Assembly (NCBI GenBank): GCA_030323885.1
Contig: CM059187.1
Span: 88,703,726 to 88,767,725, forward strand
Length of the DNA: 64,000 nucleotides
Source of the DNA: Branchipolynoe longqiensis
Taxonomy: Eukaryota > Annelida > Polychaeta > Phyllodocida > Polynoidae
Direction of reading: 5' to 3'
Part shown: in pieces, positions 10,227-21,625 of the stretch
How positions within the stretch are numbered: position 1 is the first letter of the stretch
Layout of the letters: each line of letters opens with the position of its first letter
Notes under the pieces: generated by a model
The model's input: only the letters and a program-made list of their open reading frames with translations
What the model was told of the DNA's origin: nothing
Databases searched by the model: none
Program-made: the position numbers and the translations under genes

Positions 10227-10570
10227 TTCTTGAAATATAAAATAAGGAAATACTCGAACGGACAGGGCTGCCCTTGATGGAAGATCTTCTGATGAAAAAG
10301 AATCTCCGGTGGACTGGACACCTCATGAGGATGTCATCAGATAGGCTACCAAAGCAGATCCTCTATTCTCAACGGTCTTCTGGTTACAGAAAGAGAGGGC
10401 GCCCTCGTCTCCGGTTCAAGGATACCATCAAGAAAAACCTGAAGTTGAGAGACATTAAGACCGACTCATGGACGCAACTCTCACAGCATAGAGCTAAATG
10501 GAGAGCAGCAGTCAAGTAATGAAAGCAGTCTTTGTCGCATCACGACTGACAGCATGATGATGATGATGAT
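10227..10570 (+). pseudogene. LINE RT C-terminal end, fragment
   Basis: The frame reads EILERTGLP, then LRWTGHLMRM, GRPRLRFKDT and AKWRAAVK, ending with a stop near 10519. This pattern is the C-terminal tail found after the RT domain in many invertebrate LINEs. All catalytic motifs are missing. A 3' tail of ATG/GAT triplets (10553-10570) ends it, as LINE tails often do. The translation starts at a TTG in some predictions, but the homology begins earlier, at about 10230. I cannot assign the clade. Confidence 0.75.
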
Positions 10571-10856
10571 CGCCACAATGGCCACACTTCCGTTTAGTGT
10601 GATGTCAGTGCATACCCTCTATTGGAAGGCCGCCTAAAACTGTTGAGTTCATTCTGCCATCGTCAGAGAGCAAATAAAAACATTATTTAAATTTCAAAAA
10701 GTTGTGCAATGTCATTCAGTACTAAAATAAAAACAACGATACAACGACTCTGAATAAACGCCGGCTGGTAATTATTGTGCAACGGAACCGATCCAAAGGG
10801 GCTTGTGGGCCTAGTTAACGCTAGGTGGCGCCCGTGTACTAGCAGTACTCTTTGTA

Positions 10857-10984
10857 CTTCCTGCCTGCCTGCCTGTACGACTGCTAGTATGTTTGCCTGC
10901 AAATATGACTGCCTGCCTGCATTTATGTTTGTATATATGTATGCCTGCCTGTATGTATATATGTATGTCTGAGTGCCTGTATGT
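10857..10984 (+). repeat. TGCC / GTAT microsatellite
   Basis: CCTGCCTGCCTG runs give way to GTATATATGTATG runs. It is simple-sequence DNA. Confidence 0.8.
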
Positions 10985-11160
10985 CTGTGGTTTTCTCTGG
11001 CGGAGGGGTTAGTGTGTCTGACTTTTTTCTAAGTCGGACTCCGAATCTGAAGGTTGGTGGTTTGATTCCCAATTCCCATACCTCTGCCAATTTGGATTTC
11101 CACCGCTGTATATAACTTACAGAGTCATCAAAGGTCAGTTGCTCCTCATACCATGTCTAT
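10985..11160 (+). mobile_element. SINE-2, truncated at a minisatellite
   Basis: The head (GGAGGGGTTAGTGTGTCTGA) and body up to ATACCATGTCTAT match SINE-2. The copy stops where the 42-bp array begins. Confidence 0.8.
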
Positions 11161-11165
11161 CCGTA

Positions 11166-12235
11166 TAAGAATGCAGCTCATATAGATGGTTCAAACTTAT
11201 AGGACTATATGAATGCAGCTTATAATAGTTATTTGGGTGGTTCCAGCTTATATGGCTATAAGAATGCAGCCGATGTGGCTGGTTCCAGCTTATAGAGCTA
11301 TAAGAATGCAGCCTATATGGCTGGTTCCAGCGTATAGGGCTATATGAATGCAGCCTATGTGGCTGGTTCCAGCTAATAGTGTTATAAGAATGCACCCTAT
11401 ATGGCTGGTTCCACCTTATAGAGCCATAAGAATGTAGCCTATACGGCTGGTTCCAACTAATAGGGCTTTAAGAATGTCACCTACATGGCTGATTTCAGCT
11501 TATATGGCTATAAGAATGCAACCTATATGGCTGGTTCCCGCTTATAGGGTTATAAGAATGCAGCCTATATGGCTGGCTCCAGCTTATAGGGCTATAAGAA
11601 TGCAGCCTATATGGTTGGTTCCAGCTTATAGGGCTATAAGAATGCAGCCTATATGGATGGTTCCAGCTTATAGGGTTATAAGAATGCAGCATATATGGCT
11701 GGTTCCAGCTTATAGGGTTATAAGAATGCAGCCTGTGGCTGGTTCCAGCTAATAGGGTTATAAGAATGCAGCCTATATGGCTGGTTCCAGCTTATAGAGC
11801 CATAATAATGTAGCCTATGCGGCTGGTTCCAGCTAATAGGGCTTTAAGAATGTTACCTACATGCAGCTTATATGGCTATAAGAATGCAGCCTATATGGCT
11901 GATTCCAGCTCTTAGGGCTATAAGAATGCAGCCTGTATTGCTGATTCCAGCTTATAGGGCTATAAGAATGCAGCATATCTGGCTGGTTCCAGTTTATAGG
12001 GCTTTAAGAATGCAGCCAATGTGGCTGGTTCCAGCTAATAGGGTTATAAGAATGCAGCCTATATGGCTGGTTCCAGCTTAGAGAGCCATACTAATGTAGC
12101 CTAATAATGTAGGCTGGTTCCATCTTATATGACTATAAGAATGTAGCCTATATGCCTGGATCCAGCATATATAGAGCTATAAGAATGCAGCATATATGGC
12201 TGGATCCAGCATATATGCAACTATAAGAATATAGG
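11166..12235 (+). repeat. 42-bp minisatellite, about 25 units
   Basis: The unit contains CAGCCTATATGGCTGGTTCC and AGCTTATAGGGCTATAAG. As 42 is a multiple of three, frames stay open and encode a repeating 14-residue peptide (MQPIWLVPAYRAIR-like) on one strand. Units vary by point changes, and a few are shortened. There is no start context or non-repeat coding flank, so it is satellite DNA and not a gene. Confidence 0.92.
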
Positions 12236-12433
12236 ATGGCTGATGGTAAAGCAAGAAATAAGTTATCATGTAGGCATGGGATACTTCTAGGATTAAGCAT
12301 TTTGTGCCAAATAAGGGGTTACTTTGTGGAAGGGGAATGATGTTTCTTGCCAATTGATGAGACCCCCTGCCCCTACCTTACCCCCGTCACGGACGAGCCT
12401 GGGGAACTCGGCATTCAGAGATGGGAACTTTAA

Positions 12434-12768
12434 AGTTGCATAGTCCGATGCTTTTGAATTTTCTGAGATAAATATATTAGATCGATCACTAGTATCTACT
12501 TTACATTAGTTGAAAGTTACTTTTATTTTAAATTGTAAACTTTTGAGATATTTGAGTGCAAACATGGAAAATTAGTTTTGGCAAGCTTGCCAAAACTCTG
12601 ACACCATAGACTTCTGCAGTAACAGGTTCTGTTAAATTGACTTAGTATTGCCTTCTATGCAGAAACAAATGCTTAATAAAAGCATCAGTATCTAAGTTAG
12701 ATATGTAAAATCAAATCTAGATAATTGGTTTAGTTTTGAAAATTTGATATTTCACCGGACTATGCAGT
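12434..12768 (+). mobile_element. K MITE, complete
   Basis: It starts AGTTGCATAGTCCGATG after TTAA and ends GGACTATGCAGT before TTTA. The interior core GGCAAGCTTGCCAAAAC is a local palindrome typical of the family. Confidence 0.85.
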
Positions 12769-12854
12769 TTTACCCTCAGGATGTAAATACTGACACAAAG
12801 ACATGTCAATGTTAGAGTATGCATCAGCTGCCCAAAGCCAACTACTGGTTGGTA

Positions 12855-14165
12855 GGGTTGGTTGTTGGAGTTTGACGTCCTGGCAACATGAGTACCGACT
12901 TGTGACAATGCACACTCTTGGTGACTTTATAGTGCTGCCCCACTGGGAGAGCAGGCCACCAACAGTATGACCTGATGTAAAAATATACGGATTTTCGGTA
13001 AAGAATTATATATGGACAGAGAGCATTATTATTCTTGGGCTTGGAGTGGGGAGAAGGTTATGTAATCTAAAAGCAATGGTGCCCCCACTCACATGATGAC
13101 ATGATATAAACTATGTGAGATATATGTTCATGCATGATACCTAAAGTTAATGAAGAGATGTTCTTATATATGAAGCAGTTTGAGGTTGATGAAATGTTCC
13201 TCTATGTATTCATAACGAATGCAATTGGAGAAAAAGGACATTTTTGGTATATACATATATATATATCTAATTGTAACTGCATACAACTACATGCCCCTAC
13301 CGGACCCAGGGCCCAGCACACCAGCCATACCACATTCCTTAGAGCCACACCCTGCAGGCTGGTTTGGGTGGCAACTCCCCCATATTGGGGCATTGCACTG
13401 ACCAGTGTGTAGGGGAGTGTCTGATTGGCTGTCTGTGGGAGATCCGGTCACCTGACCCCCCTTGGCATATCATGGCCACACAAGTCTCATTCTAATTAAT
13501 TATTCAAGAAACTTCTCCAGACACTCTGGAGAGGGATCACTCTACTCCTGGCTCTTGAGTGAGACAGACCTACTCTTGAGCAGGAACCCCAGACACTCTG
13601 TCTGATGCTAGCCAGATTCACCTATTCAAATTGAGTGTATACACAGCCATAGGACTCCTGTGCTGTAGGCACTGTTTTCAGTATACAGACTAAGTTGATC
13701 ATGAGACATAGTGTGGACAGTAGAAGGTGAGGGGTTAACCTGATGGGTCACTGGTAGGTGAGCAGGCATTGGTGTCAATAAAGCACAACACCCTCACTGT
13801 CTATCTGTGTGACTTGTCTCCCTTTCTTCCTTAGTATTGGTTGTTATTTGATAAGTTGATACTATTGGTTTAGTATGACTGCATCACAGGTGATATGAAG
13901 GGGAACAGTATTGTAGTAGCTTGGGGTGCTCACCGTGGCCGAGCACTCATGATATTATACTGATATCCCACTCAGACACATTATCCTGACACTGACCCTG
14001 ACACTGACATTATCCTCACCCTATCCTAATAATGCTGAGTGCCTGGCAAGGAAGTGACAAGGATCAATTTTTAAGTCATTGGTTTGACTCGACCAGGGTT
14101 CAAACCGCATAATCTACTAAAATGGGAGATGGACGCTCCACTCATTCGGCCATCCCGACTGGTCC
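12855..14165 (-). mobile_element. SINE-1 copy split by a solo LTR
   Basis: The tail side (GTTGGTTGTTGGAGTTTGAC) runs to GACCTGA at 12975. The body resumes at CTGATATCCCACTC (13960) and reaches the tRNA-like head near 14080-14165. The LTR at 12976-13959 accounts for the gap. Confidence 0.85.
12976..13959 (+). mobile_element. Solo LTR nested in SINE-1
   Basis: It starts TGTAAAAATATACGG and ends near CATGATATTATA. CTGA is duplicated exactly at 12972-12975 and 13960-13963. An AATAAA lies near 13788, followed by a pyrimidine-rich run and CTTAG, as expected of R/U5. Two relatives lie in this window. The final bases have decayed from the expected ACA. Confidence 0.8.
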
Positions 14166-14571
14166 CAACTAATGGAGGTTGGTGTGATAGTCCAACCTGC
14201 TGTACTCATAGTAATGTTCCAAATAAAAAGTCGATAATTTAAACGGCGGAGACGACATAACTTGTAACCATTATTTAGGCCACCACTGTGATTAAATGTG
14301 AAATACAACACTGCTTATAAGGCTGACTTCAGAAGGCGACCACATTTTGGAACAGGCCAGTAATTTAGATGGTCATGTGTAAATAAATTGTTCTAAATGG
14401 CGTAATATAATAATCCATAAAAGAACATGCATAATATGCAAACTAAACAACAACAAAAACTACCAAAGTATAACCTCCACCCTGTAGCACAAAGCTATAC
14501 GTGACCAGGATAATTTTAATGAATCCTGCAACCATTATCTGTATATTTCCATTTCTATTACTAATAGCAAG
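14166..14571. other. No recognisable feature
   Basis: AT-rich non-coding sequence with no recognised repeat. Confidence 0.4.
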
Positions 14572-14700
14572 TCAGCGTTCGAAATAAGAGTTTGTCCGCT
14601 TGTCCGGAACAAGTGAAAATTTAGAGGCACAAGTGAAAATTATGCCAGACTTGTCCAGCGGACAAGTGAAAATTTGTCTCAACTTATAACATAATAGGTA
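14572..14700. repeat. E repeat, copy 1
   Basis: It begins GCGTTCGAAATAAGAG and carries several ACAAGTGAAAATT and TTGTCCGG motifs. A sister copy at 14925-15062 lies on the other side of a P1 MITE. Confidence 0.6.
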
Positions 14701-14733
14701 TATATTGAGACTAATATATATTGCAATTGTATA

Positions 14734-14911
14734 CAGTAAAACCTCTCTAAATCGACCGACCATGGGACCGACTTTAAGTGGTCCATTTAGGGGGGTGGTC
14801 AGCTTAGAGGGGTAGAATATCCTTACAATGGTATTGTTGGGACCCAAATAAAGCGATCGATATAGGGGAGTGATCGATATTTGGAGGGATATGTATAGAA
14901 CGGTTTTAGTG
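14734..14911. mobile_element. P1 pogo-like MITE
   Basis: CAGTAAAACCTCTCTAAA opens it, and a decayed GGTTTTAGTG closes it before TA. The interior is the reverse of the copy at 8905. Confidence 0.8.
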
Positions 14912-14924
14912 TATATAGCAGCGT

Positions 14925-15062
14925 TCGAAATAAGAGCTTGGCCCTTGTCCAGTACAAGTACAAATTTAGACGGACAAGTGAAAATTCAGACAGAGAAGTG
15001 AAAAATCATCGCAAACTTGTCCGGTGGACAAGTTAAATTTATTGCTTATTTCTATCACTGCA
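14925..15062. repeat. E repeat, copy 2
   Basis: It starts with AGCGTTCGAAATAAGAGC and ends with ACTTGTCCGGTGGACAAGT, a small palindrome. It aligns with copy 1 in direct orientation. Confidence 0.6.
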
Positions 15063-15507
15063 AGTCATACCCATTGTATTTTATGCCTTCTGATATGTAT
15101 GATCAGCAAAGCAATTACTATCCTCCATTCCACAGTCATTAATTAATGCTGTGTCAGCAAATAAGCACCTTATTCACGGCGAAAAGCTCGTGGTATCTAT
15201 TATGTTAGTCTTGTCAATCACATCCACATGCCTACCTTAAAATGTACACGAAACTCCAAAATGGCTAGATCCATGTAAATTTTTTTTTTTTGGTAAATAT
15301 TTTATTCATCTGAATACTTATTTTGTCAGTGCCGGGGCACTGGTCTTCCAGTCGTTGGAGTGATCGCATTTCGTCTGTACATAGTGGAAGTGGAATGTGT
15401 TGCATTGCATGCAGCGCAACCCATTCTGAACATAAAAAGAAAGTGGGGGAGCAGCCTATGCTGCATAGTGTACAGCATAGGTAGTCAACATAGTGCAAGG
15501 TATATGC
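15063..15507. other. No recognisable feature
   Basis: Non-coding sequence with a T11 run near 15280. A short ATTCACGGCGAAAAGCTC piece near 15174 echoes the T repeat. Confidence 0.4.
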
Positions 15508-15585
15508 ATCAAGATTGATTGATTGACGGTTGCTTTACGCCGTGTCGGCAGCATAGGCCATATTCACGGCGAGAAATGTTGGTTT
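15508..15585. repeat. T repeat, copy 1
   Basis: ATTGATTGACGGTTGCTTTA followed by CGCCGTGTCGGCAGCATAGG recurs almost exactly at 61207-61275. The leading ATTGATTG resembles a LINE terminal repeat, so it may be a short LINE or SINE 3' tail in reverse. Confidence 0.5.
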
Positions 15586-15687
15586 TTTTTTCAAATAATG
15601 TTGAACTGGTTAGACTTGTGTCAACTAACAACCAAATCTACATTGCCAAAAAATAGCTGAAATTACAGAAGGTGATATATATATATA

Positions 15688-16178
15688 CAGTACAACTCCG
15701 TTAAACCATGCTCGGTTAAAACAAACAATCGGTTAATCCAAACTTTTTTTGGCGGCCTGGCAAAATACTACCATTTCTCATATAAAAAAATTGGTTAAAC
15801 CAAAGTCGGTTAATCCAAAGTATCGGTTAATCCAAACAAAATTGTCAGCCCCAGGTCACTTCCTGTACTTAAACCAAACTTTCATGTGGTTGTAAGGTCA
15901 TCTGAGACCTTTTTATTTGATAAATGGTAGTATTTTGCCAGGTCACCGAAAAAAGTTTGGATTAACCGATCGTTTGATTTAACCGAGGTTGGTTTAATGG
16001 GGTTAAACTGTATATGCATAAAAAACAATAATCATAGTGTCCACATACATTGTACATTCATAATGCACCTCCGTTTTTGCCAAACCCAAGTCAAATCAAA
16101 GCTCGGTTAAACCAATGATCGGTTAATCCAAAAAAATGACTAGGGTCCCTTCAAGTTTGGTTTAACGGGGTTATACTG
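15688..16178. mobile_element. P2 pogo-like MITE plus a second P2 tail
   Basis: CAGTACAACTCCGTTAAACC opens the element and GGTTAAACTG closes it at 16010, with TA flanks. After an 80-bp spacer another P2 tail ends at 16178. The repeated motif is CGGTTAATCCAAAC. Confidence 0.78.
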
Positions 16179-16475
16179 TATATATATATATAACCCAGTT
16201 GTTTTATTTGTGTCTTACATTGGTGATAAAGGTATTACATGCTATTTAAATTTTAAAAGTGCCATGAAATCCACACGTTCAAGCAGAACATGTTTGAGTA
16301 AGTTCGCCCTTGAGTAAAAATGCATGAGTCAGTCAAGAGTTGACAATGCGGCATCGAATAAGGACCACTTGACCCCACCGATATATGGTACAGTCTAGAT
16401 GTACAACATAAAATTCCCATAATACTTGTAAAGCCTGATACTGTGATAGCTACCTATGTTTGTTTATCTGCAAAA

Positions 16476-16895
16476 TACTACCATTTATCACGTTGGTTAA
16501 ACCAAAGTCGGTTAATCCAAACTATCGGTTAATTCAAACAAAATGGTCGGGACCCAGGCCACTTCCGGTACTGTTAAACCAAACTTGCATGTGATTATAA
16601 GGTCATCTGAGACCCCACCAACTTGTTTATATGTATTTTTCCGGGCCGCCGAAAAAAGTTTGGATTAACCGATCGTTTTGTTTAGCCAAGCTTGGTTTAA
16701 TGGGGTGGTACTGTATATACATAAAAAAAACAATAATCAAAGTGTCCACATACATTGTATATGGCATTCATAATGCACCCGCATTTTTGCCAAAGTCAAG
16801 TCAAAGTTGAAACCAAAGCTCGGTTAAACCAATGATCGGTTAATCCAAACAAATTTCGAGGGTGCCTTAAAGTTTGGTTTAACGCGGTTATACTG
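16476..16895. mobile_element. P2 elements, second direct copy of the block
   Basis: This block repeats the order of 15764-16178: P2 body, CAATAATCAAAGTGTCCACA spacer, P2 tail. It lacks the left end. A duplication of the whole block is the simplest explanation. Confidence 0.75.
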
Positions 16896-16919
16896 TATAT
16901 AGTATATCGAAGTTGTGCA

Positions 16920-18626
16920 TAGATCAGGCCACAATAATGGCACTACATGGGAATAATGTCCATATTTATATTCCTGAAAGTTCATTATAGGCTACATATA
17001 TATAATAATGTTCAAATATTGTTGTGAGCATATTCTCTATGATCGTATTCATTACAATGTCAGGTAGCTGACCCAGACGAATGAAAGTAATATCAGCTAT
17101 GTCCCACAATAATAAGCAGGATATTTCTTTTAATTACAAAAGTGGGATGGGAATAGTAAGATGTAGAAGTTTCTTTTTATTCAGTAGCAGACAACTGTGG
17201 TATGTTCCTCTCAAAAACGTTGGAGTAGAACGGTTTTTCTGATCCAGTCTCATACTAGGGAAAAGCCAATCAGTAACACTAACATAGGTACGATACATGA
17301 CTACATCATAATGCCGTACAATAGTTATGTTGATGGTTTGTTCATGATGGTTTAGGGTGGTGGCAGAGGAGGGGGGCCCATTGGATGGAAAATGTTGGGA
17401 CCCATTGGATGGAAAATGTTGGGGCCCATTGGATGGAAAATGTTGATATATTCTTAATGCGTGCACTGAGGACAAATTCACGAAATACAAACAGTTTTAG
17501 GGTTATCATAGTTGCAGAAAATCCACATTTTATATTTTTGAAAGGCTGCTTGAAATTTACAGGTGAAATCAGTTGACCAGAGTGATGCATTTTATGTGAA
17601 ACAAGGTCTGATCAATCAGTTTATGCCTTAAAATTCAGTTTAATGGTGCCATACATTTTTTTTTTTCAGATTGAAAACTTCAAAGTCAATTCTTCAGTAG
17701 TCAAAATCAGAAATACTTAATAAAAAACACATCAAAATGCATCTGAATCAAAATTATTTTCAAAACCAGAAGTACCTCAGCAAACAGTCCCACAGCGAAT
17801 GCATAGGGAGTAAGTTAGTTGTGGGCATGTACAAATCAAGTACTTCATGGACACACCATTTTGAATGCATCGCGATGGTGGCGCCCCTCGCGAGTACGCA
17901 CTTACCTAACTAACAGTGTGGTGTTCAATGTTAAAATGAAAGTTAATGTTCAGGGTGTCATCAGTTATTATGCTATTTGCTCCTATAAATACAAGACCTG
18001 AATGAGCTGCTCACACAAATCTTCCAGAATGAATTGTGAAAATAAAGCTATCTTCATGGAACATTTGGGGGGGGGGGGTTCAATTTTTTTATTCCAGTTG
18101 AATAACATCTTTTTTCAGCACCGAGGCACTGGTCTTCCAGACTTAAACAATTATAGTGCATATGAACTATTTATGGATGAGATGATGAGATGAACAATAT
18201 AGACAGTAGTAGGTTAAAATGAGGCATTACAAATATAGTGGGGATCTTATTTTGCACATGTAGACTGGAGAATAGCGATTTACCTTTAGACTATATCAGT
18301 GATTTGATGATCATACCTGTCAGGAGACATTAATATAATGGGCATGACTTGCTGATACAGGTAGTCATGGATTTTGGATTATGCAAATAATGGTTTCACG
18401 ACTCATTTAAATTGTCTTGGTCAACTATAGCTTTGTCGGTAGTATATGTTTTATTGGTTTAGTCAGGTGTTATAGGCTGTTGGGTATACTTTGGTAGTAA
18501 TTTCTTTTACTCTTTTTGCCAGGAGGGGATTTCAGAGAGAGAGAGGGAAGGGAGTGGCTTGGGACCATGTATTTATTTCGGTTCTCAAATTCTGTTGTCT
18601 ATCCACGTAGCTTTATTAATGTATGT
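16920..18626. other. Unique-looking non-coding DNA with small repeats
   Basis: Within this stretch I see three 24-bp units (CCATTGGATGGAAAATGTTG) at 17376-17447 and a G10 run at 18068. Short ORFs have no recognisable domain. Confidence 0.4.
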
Positions 18627-19270
18627 CTATGTTGGGTACTCAACCTTTAATCTAGATTTAAATTGCAGGTAGGTTGTTGCATTCCTGGTTTTGGCAGAGA
18701 GTTTGTTCCACAGTTGGCTTCCCTGATAAATAGGTGCTCTTTTGAGTTTGTTAGTCCTTGGATGGGGAATTTTCAAGAGGTTGCCATCTGCTGCCCTAGT
18801 ATTGTTAATACTTGTGTCAGTATATGTTGTGTCTTGGGCTCTATTGTACATGAGTCCTAAAAGATGCCTTTTGCGCCTTGTGTCTAGTTTGCCCATTCCA
18901 GCTTTAGCATGTAGTTCTTCTGTGTGTAGATTTTGGCCTTTGTAAACTGTCCTGAGTACCCTATTTTGTACTGTTTGAAGCTTTGCTTGTGGCTGTTTTG
19001 TGAGTAGTTCATATATTAGGTGATTATAATCAATTATTGGGAGGATCATTGTTTTGTACATAAGAGCTGTTTTTTCACTTATAAAACCCCTGATTTTTCT
19101 GAAGGTGTTCAGTTTCCTTGCCAGTGACTGATTTAATCTACTGAGTTGTTTATTCCCATTTAGAGTTCCATCCAGTTCAGTTCCCAAATATGTGTAGGTA
19201 TCTACCTCCCTTCATGTTTCATTCCCAATCTTTATTTGGACTTCTGGGGCAAATACCTGCACCAAGAACT
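18627..19270 (-). pseudogene. LINE RT C-terminal third, degraded
   Basis: On the minus strand the frame holds TYTYLGTELDGTL, then IRGFISEKTALMYKTMILP, YNHLIYELL, LQTVQNRVLRTVYKG and DTRRKRHLLGLMYNRA, and ends at 18627. This is the thumb and C-terminal part of a jockey/CR1-group LINE ORF2. An in-frame stop near 19215 lies just upstream of YTYLG. Finger, palm and catalytic motifs are missing. An AATAAAG-like string follows the stop. It could belong to the same family as the ORF2 at 53499-55292, whose C-terminus is absent, but the two do not overlap enough to test this. Confidence 0.8.
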
Positions 19271-20332
19271 GGCAACCTGACCCCTTAGCCTTTCCAGGGC
19301 TGAATTACAACAATATCCAAAACATCTTTTCATTAAATGCTCTCAAAGCAATAATCTTCTCACTGTTTGTAATGCAAATACTACTAATAAACAGATCTGA
19401 TTTTGATACCATGAAGGCATCATATCTCAGTTTATAATAAGGCTATTATAACAAATTTAGTATTTTTCTGCAGCAATTGGAAACTTCTTTGATGCATTCA
19501 GTGTGTTTAAAAAAAAGATTCAAGTGCCTATATATTGTTTAAGCCATATCTACCAGGATGTACTGACTTACTTTGTAAACGTTGGAATACATTAAAAAAA
19601 TATGTAGGTCAATTTAATGTCAATATAACTTTTAAGTGTTAATTACAAAGAATCAGGCTACATATACTTAAAGGATGACAATTCAGTTTTCTGAGACTGG
19701 AATTCTGATTTGAGCCACGGGTGACTGGTTTTAAAATCGGAATCCTGATTCTAGCTTGTTAGATTTGAAGCTATAACAACCGTAACAGGTTGTTTTCTTT
19801 TGGGGGGGTTGAGAAATCGGAATTATTATTTGGACAGTTAGTTGATTAAAATTGAAATTATGAGGCTAAATATTAAAATACAATTTTGAATTTTAAAAAG
19901 TACGTTAGGAATTCCCACCTCACCGCGATGACATTTGAAATTTGACCGTAGCCAGTCAGAATTAGAATTGTATTCACGATTCAATATCTATTCAGATCCT
20001 CATCTCAAGCGTAACATCTATATGTGTATATAAGTTATAACATATCTACCCATATGGCATATGCGTGTCTGGCCATTATTATCTGAAAACATGAATTTAC
20101 ATATAGAGGTGACAAGGTATGTAATAACTAATAGCGCTACTGGCTAGACGGGTTAGATTCAATTAATTTCAAATCACTCCAACTTGTGCCATGAGATTTT
20201 CACTTGGCCTGTTTGTATTAATATATGTCACACACACATATAATGACATATAATATATCATTATATGCATATATTACTATTACGATAGCATGCATTTGTG
20301 TTATTATAATGATTGTGTACGTATTATATAGT
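19271..20332. other. AT-rich DNA without recognised features
   Basis: I find no coding region, RNA gene or repeat family member here. Confidence 0.4.
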
Positions 20333-20620
20333 GTGGTGTTCTCTGTGGCGGAGTGGTTAGAGTGTCTGACTTTTTTCTAGGTCGGACCCCTAATCTGAAG
20401 GTCGGTGGTTCGATTCCCTGTGCCCCCATCTCTGCCAATTTGGATTTCCACCACTGTGTATAACTTACAGCGACATCAAAGGCCAGTTGCTCTCATACCA
20501 TGTCTATATGGTGTGGGAGGTTAAAAATCCCTTGGGTCGGTAAAAGTGTAGGCTCGTGCTTTCTATAGACAAACTGTCTAATGGTGAAAACAAGCCTATT
20601 CAGGCTTAGCCATGACAGGC
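20333..20620 (+). mobile_element. SINE-2 copy
   Basis: The A box (TGGCGGAGTGGTTAGAGTG), B box (GGTTCGATTCC) and body up to GGGTCGGTAAAAGTGTAGGC are clear. The tail differs from the 8292 copy after about 20553, so 3' ends vary within the family. Confidence 0.85.
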
Positions 20621-20639
20621 AGTATATCTTCAATAACAA

Positions 20640-21398
20640 CAACATATAGTGTCTATATACATACACACATATACGTATTTATACATATATCATGTTTATG
20701 TGTATGTATATTTAATATAATAATAGTTAATATGTAAGCATGCGTTTATGTATATATAACACAGTATGATTATTTGAGGATGTAAGTAAAGTATCTATAA
20801 ATTCAATATATATGTAAATGTCTATATAGTTACTAGTATATAATATACGTGCATGTGTATGTCCGCAGGCCCGCTGATGCTATGACTATGTGAGGGATAT
20901 GTCACAATATGTGCATATTATGATAGATGTATAAATACATGCATAGCAGCATAGGCCGATAGCGCCTATCATATCATGTATGGATGTATACATATATCAT
21001 GATACGCAGATACATGTGTGCGTACGAAAGAATGAACGTAGACATATATGATATAAAAATGATCGTTTGAAACATACATCGTACAGCCATGGATAGTTGG
21101 TTAAAGGTAAAAATCAGCTTTGCCTTTTATCGATGTGCATTCTGGAGCGAAACGGGGAGAGTTGGCGGGAAGACCGTACAAACAGTGAAACAGTCTCAAT
21201 AATACAATATCATTAAGTTTCGCCACGCCACTCACAGAACACTTACACCAACTTGGCTTCACATTGCCTGAGAAATAATGGTAGCACCAAATACAAAACC
21301 CCACGGTACTCAGCAGTCGAAGCGTACCCACTATTAATATTATCTATAACGGTTTCTCTTCGACGAGGGGTGAGAAAGCAAGATGGAAACAAACCCAC
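20640..21398. other. AT-rich DNA, presumed first intron of the minus-strand gene below 21399
   Basis: TATA/CATG/ATAC-rich sequence dominates to about 21060. If the exon at 21399-21518 is real, this is its first intron. I could not find the second exon. Confidence 0.3.
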
Positions 21399-21518
21399 CT
21401 GAGACAGTTCCGGTCGGCCCTGTATGACATCCTGAATCGTCAACGTCCCTACCCCGCCCATGCCTTGGATACAGCCGCACAGAACTATGGCAGTTAGCGC
21501 TTTCCACACAAGCGCCAT
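21399..21518 (-). CDS. First coding exon of a secreted protein, possibly FAS1-domain
   Basis: The ATG at 21518 has a strong context (A at -3, G at +4). The exon encodes 40 residues: a short basic start (MALVWK), a hydrophobic core (ALTAIVLCGCI) and a small-residue region, which together make a good signal peptide, then TLTIQDVIQGRPELSQ. It stops at CAG followed by GTGGGT, a good splice donor in phase 0. The final part resembles the first helix of a FAS1 (fasciclin) domain, which is used in secreted adhesion proteins, but the match is short. The frame stays open past the donor for 52 more codons with no sensible continuation. Downstream exons would lie leftward and were not found. This is the only convincing host gene piece in the window. 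Confidence 0.5.
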
Positions 21519-21625
21519 GATTCCCAGTCTCCGATCCTGCTGTCAAGTCTCGATGACGATGACACTGGGCGTGAACTTGTTTCACTGTATCCACGGCTAG
21601 ACCTGAGTGTTCTCTTTAAATGGCG
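21519..21625 (-). promoter_or_regulatory. Likely 5' UTR and TATA-like promoter
   Basis: A TTTAAA at 21615-21620, in CCATTTAAAGAG on the minus strand, lies about 100 bp before the ATG, so transcription would start near 21590. The flank to about 21780 is richer in G and C than its surroundings. There is no experimental signal, so this is a placement by pattern only. Confidence 0.3.

Larger units (their letters stand above)
9592..10622. mobile_element. G-type element with inverted ends and a nested LINE
   Basis: AGAGGGTAT...ATTGTGGCGAT at 9592-9645 is matched in reverse by ATCGCCACAAT...ATACCCTCT at about 10569-10622, giving roughly 50-bp imperfect terminal inverted repeats. Sequence at 9655-9730 matches, in reverse, the G repeats at 23880-24310 and 47320-48095. 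The LINE derivative at 9893-10568 sits inside. Confidence 0.55.

Noticed and set aside
11166..12235. CRISPR-like array
   Set aside because: The 42-bp units are contiguous without unique spacers, and the genome is animal.
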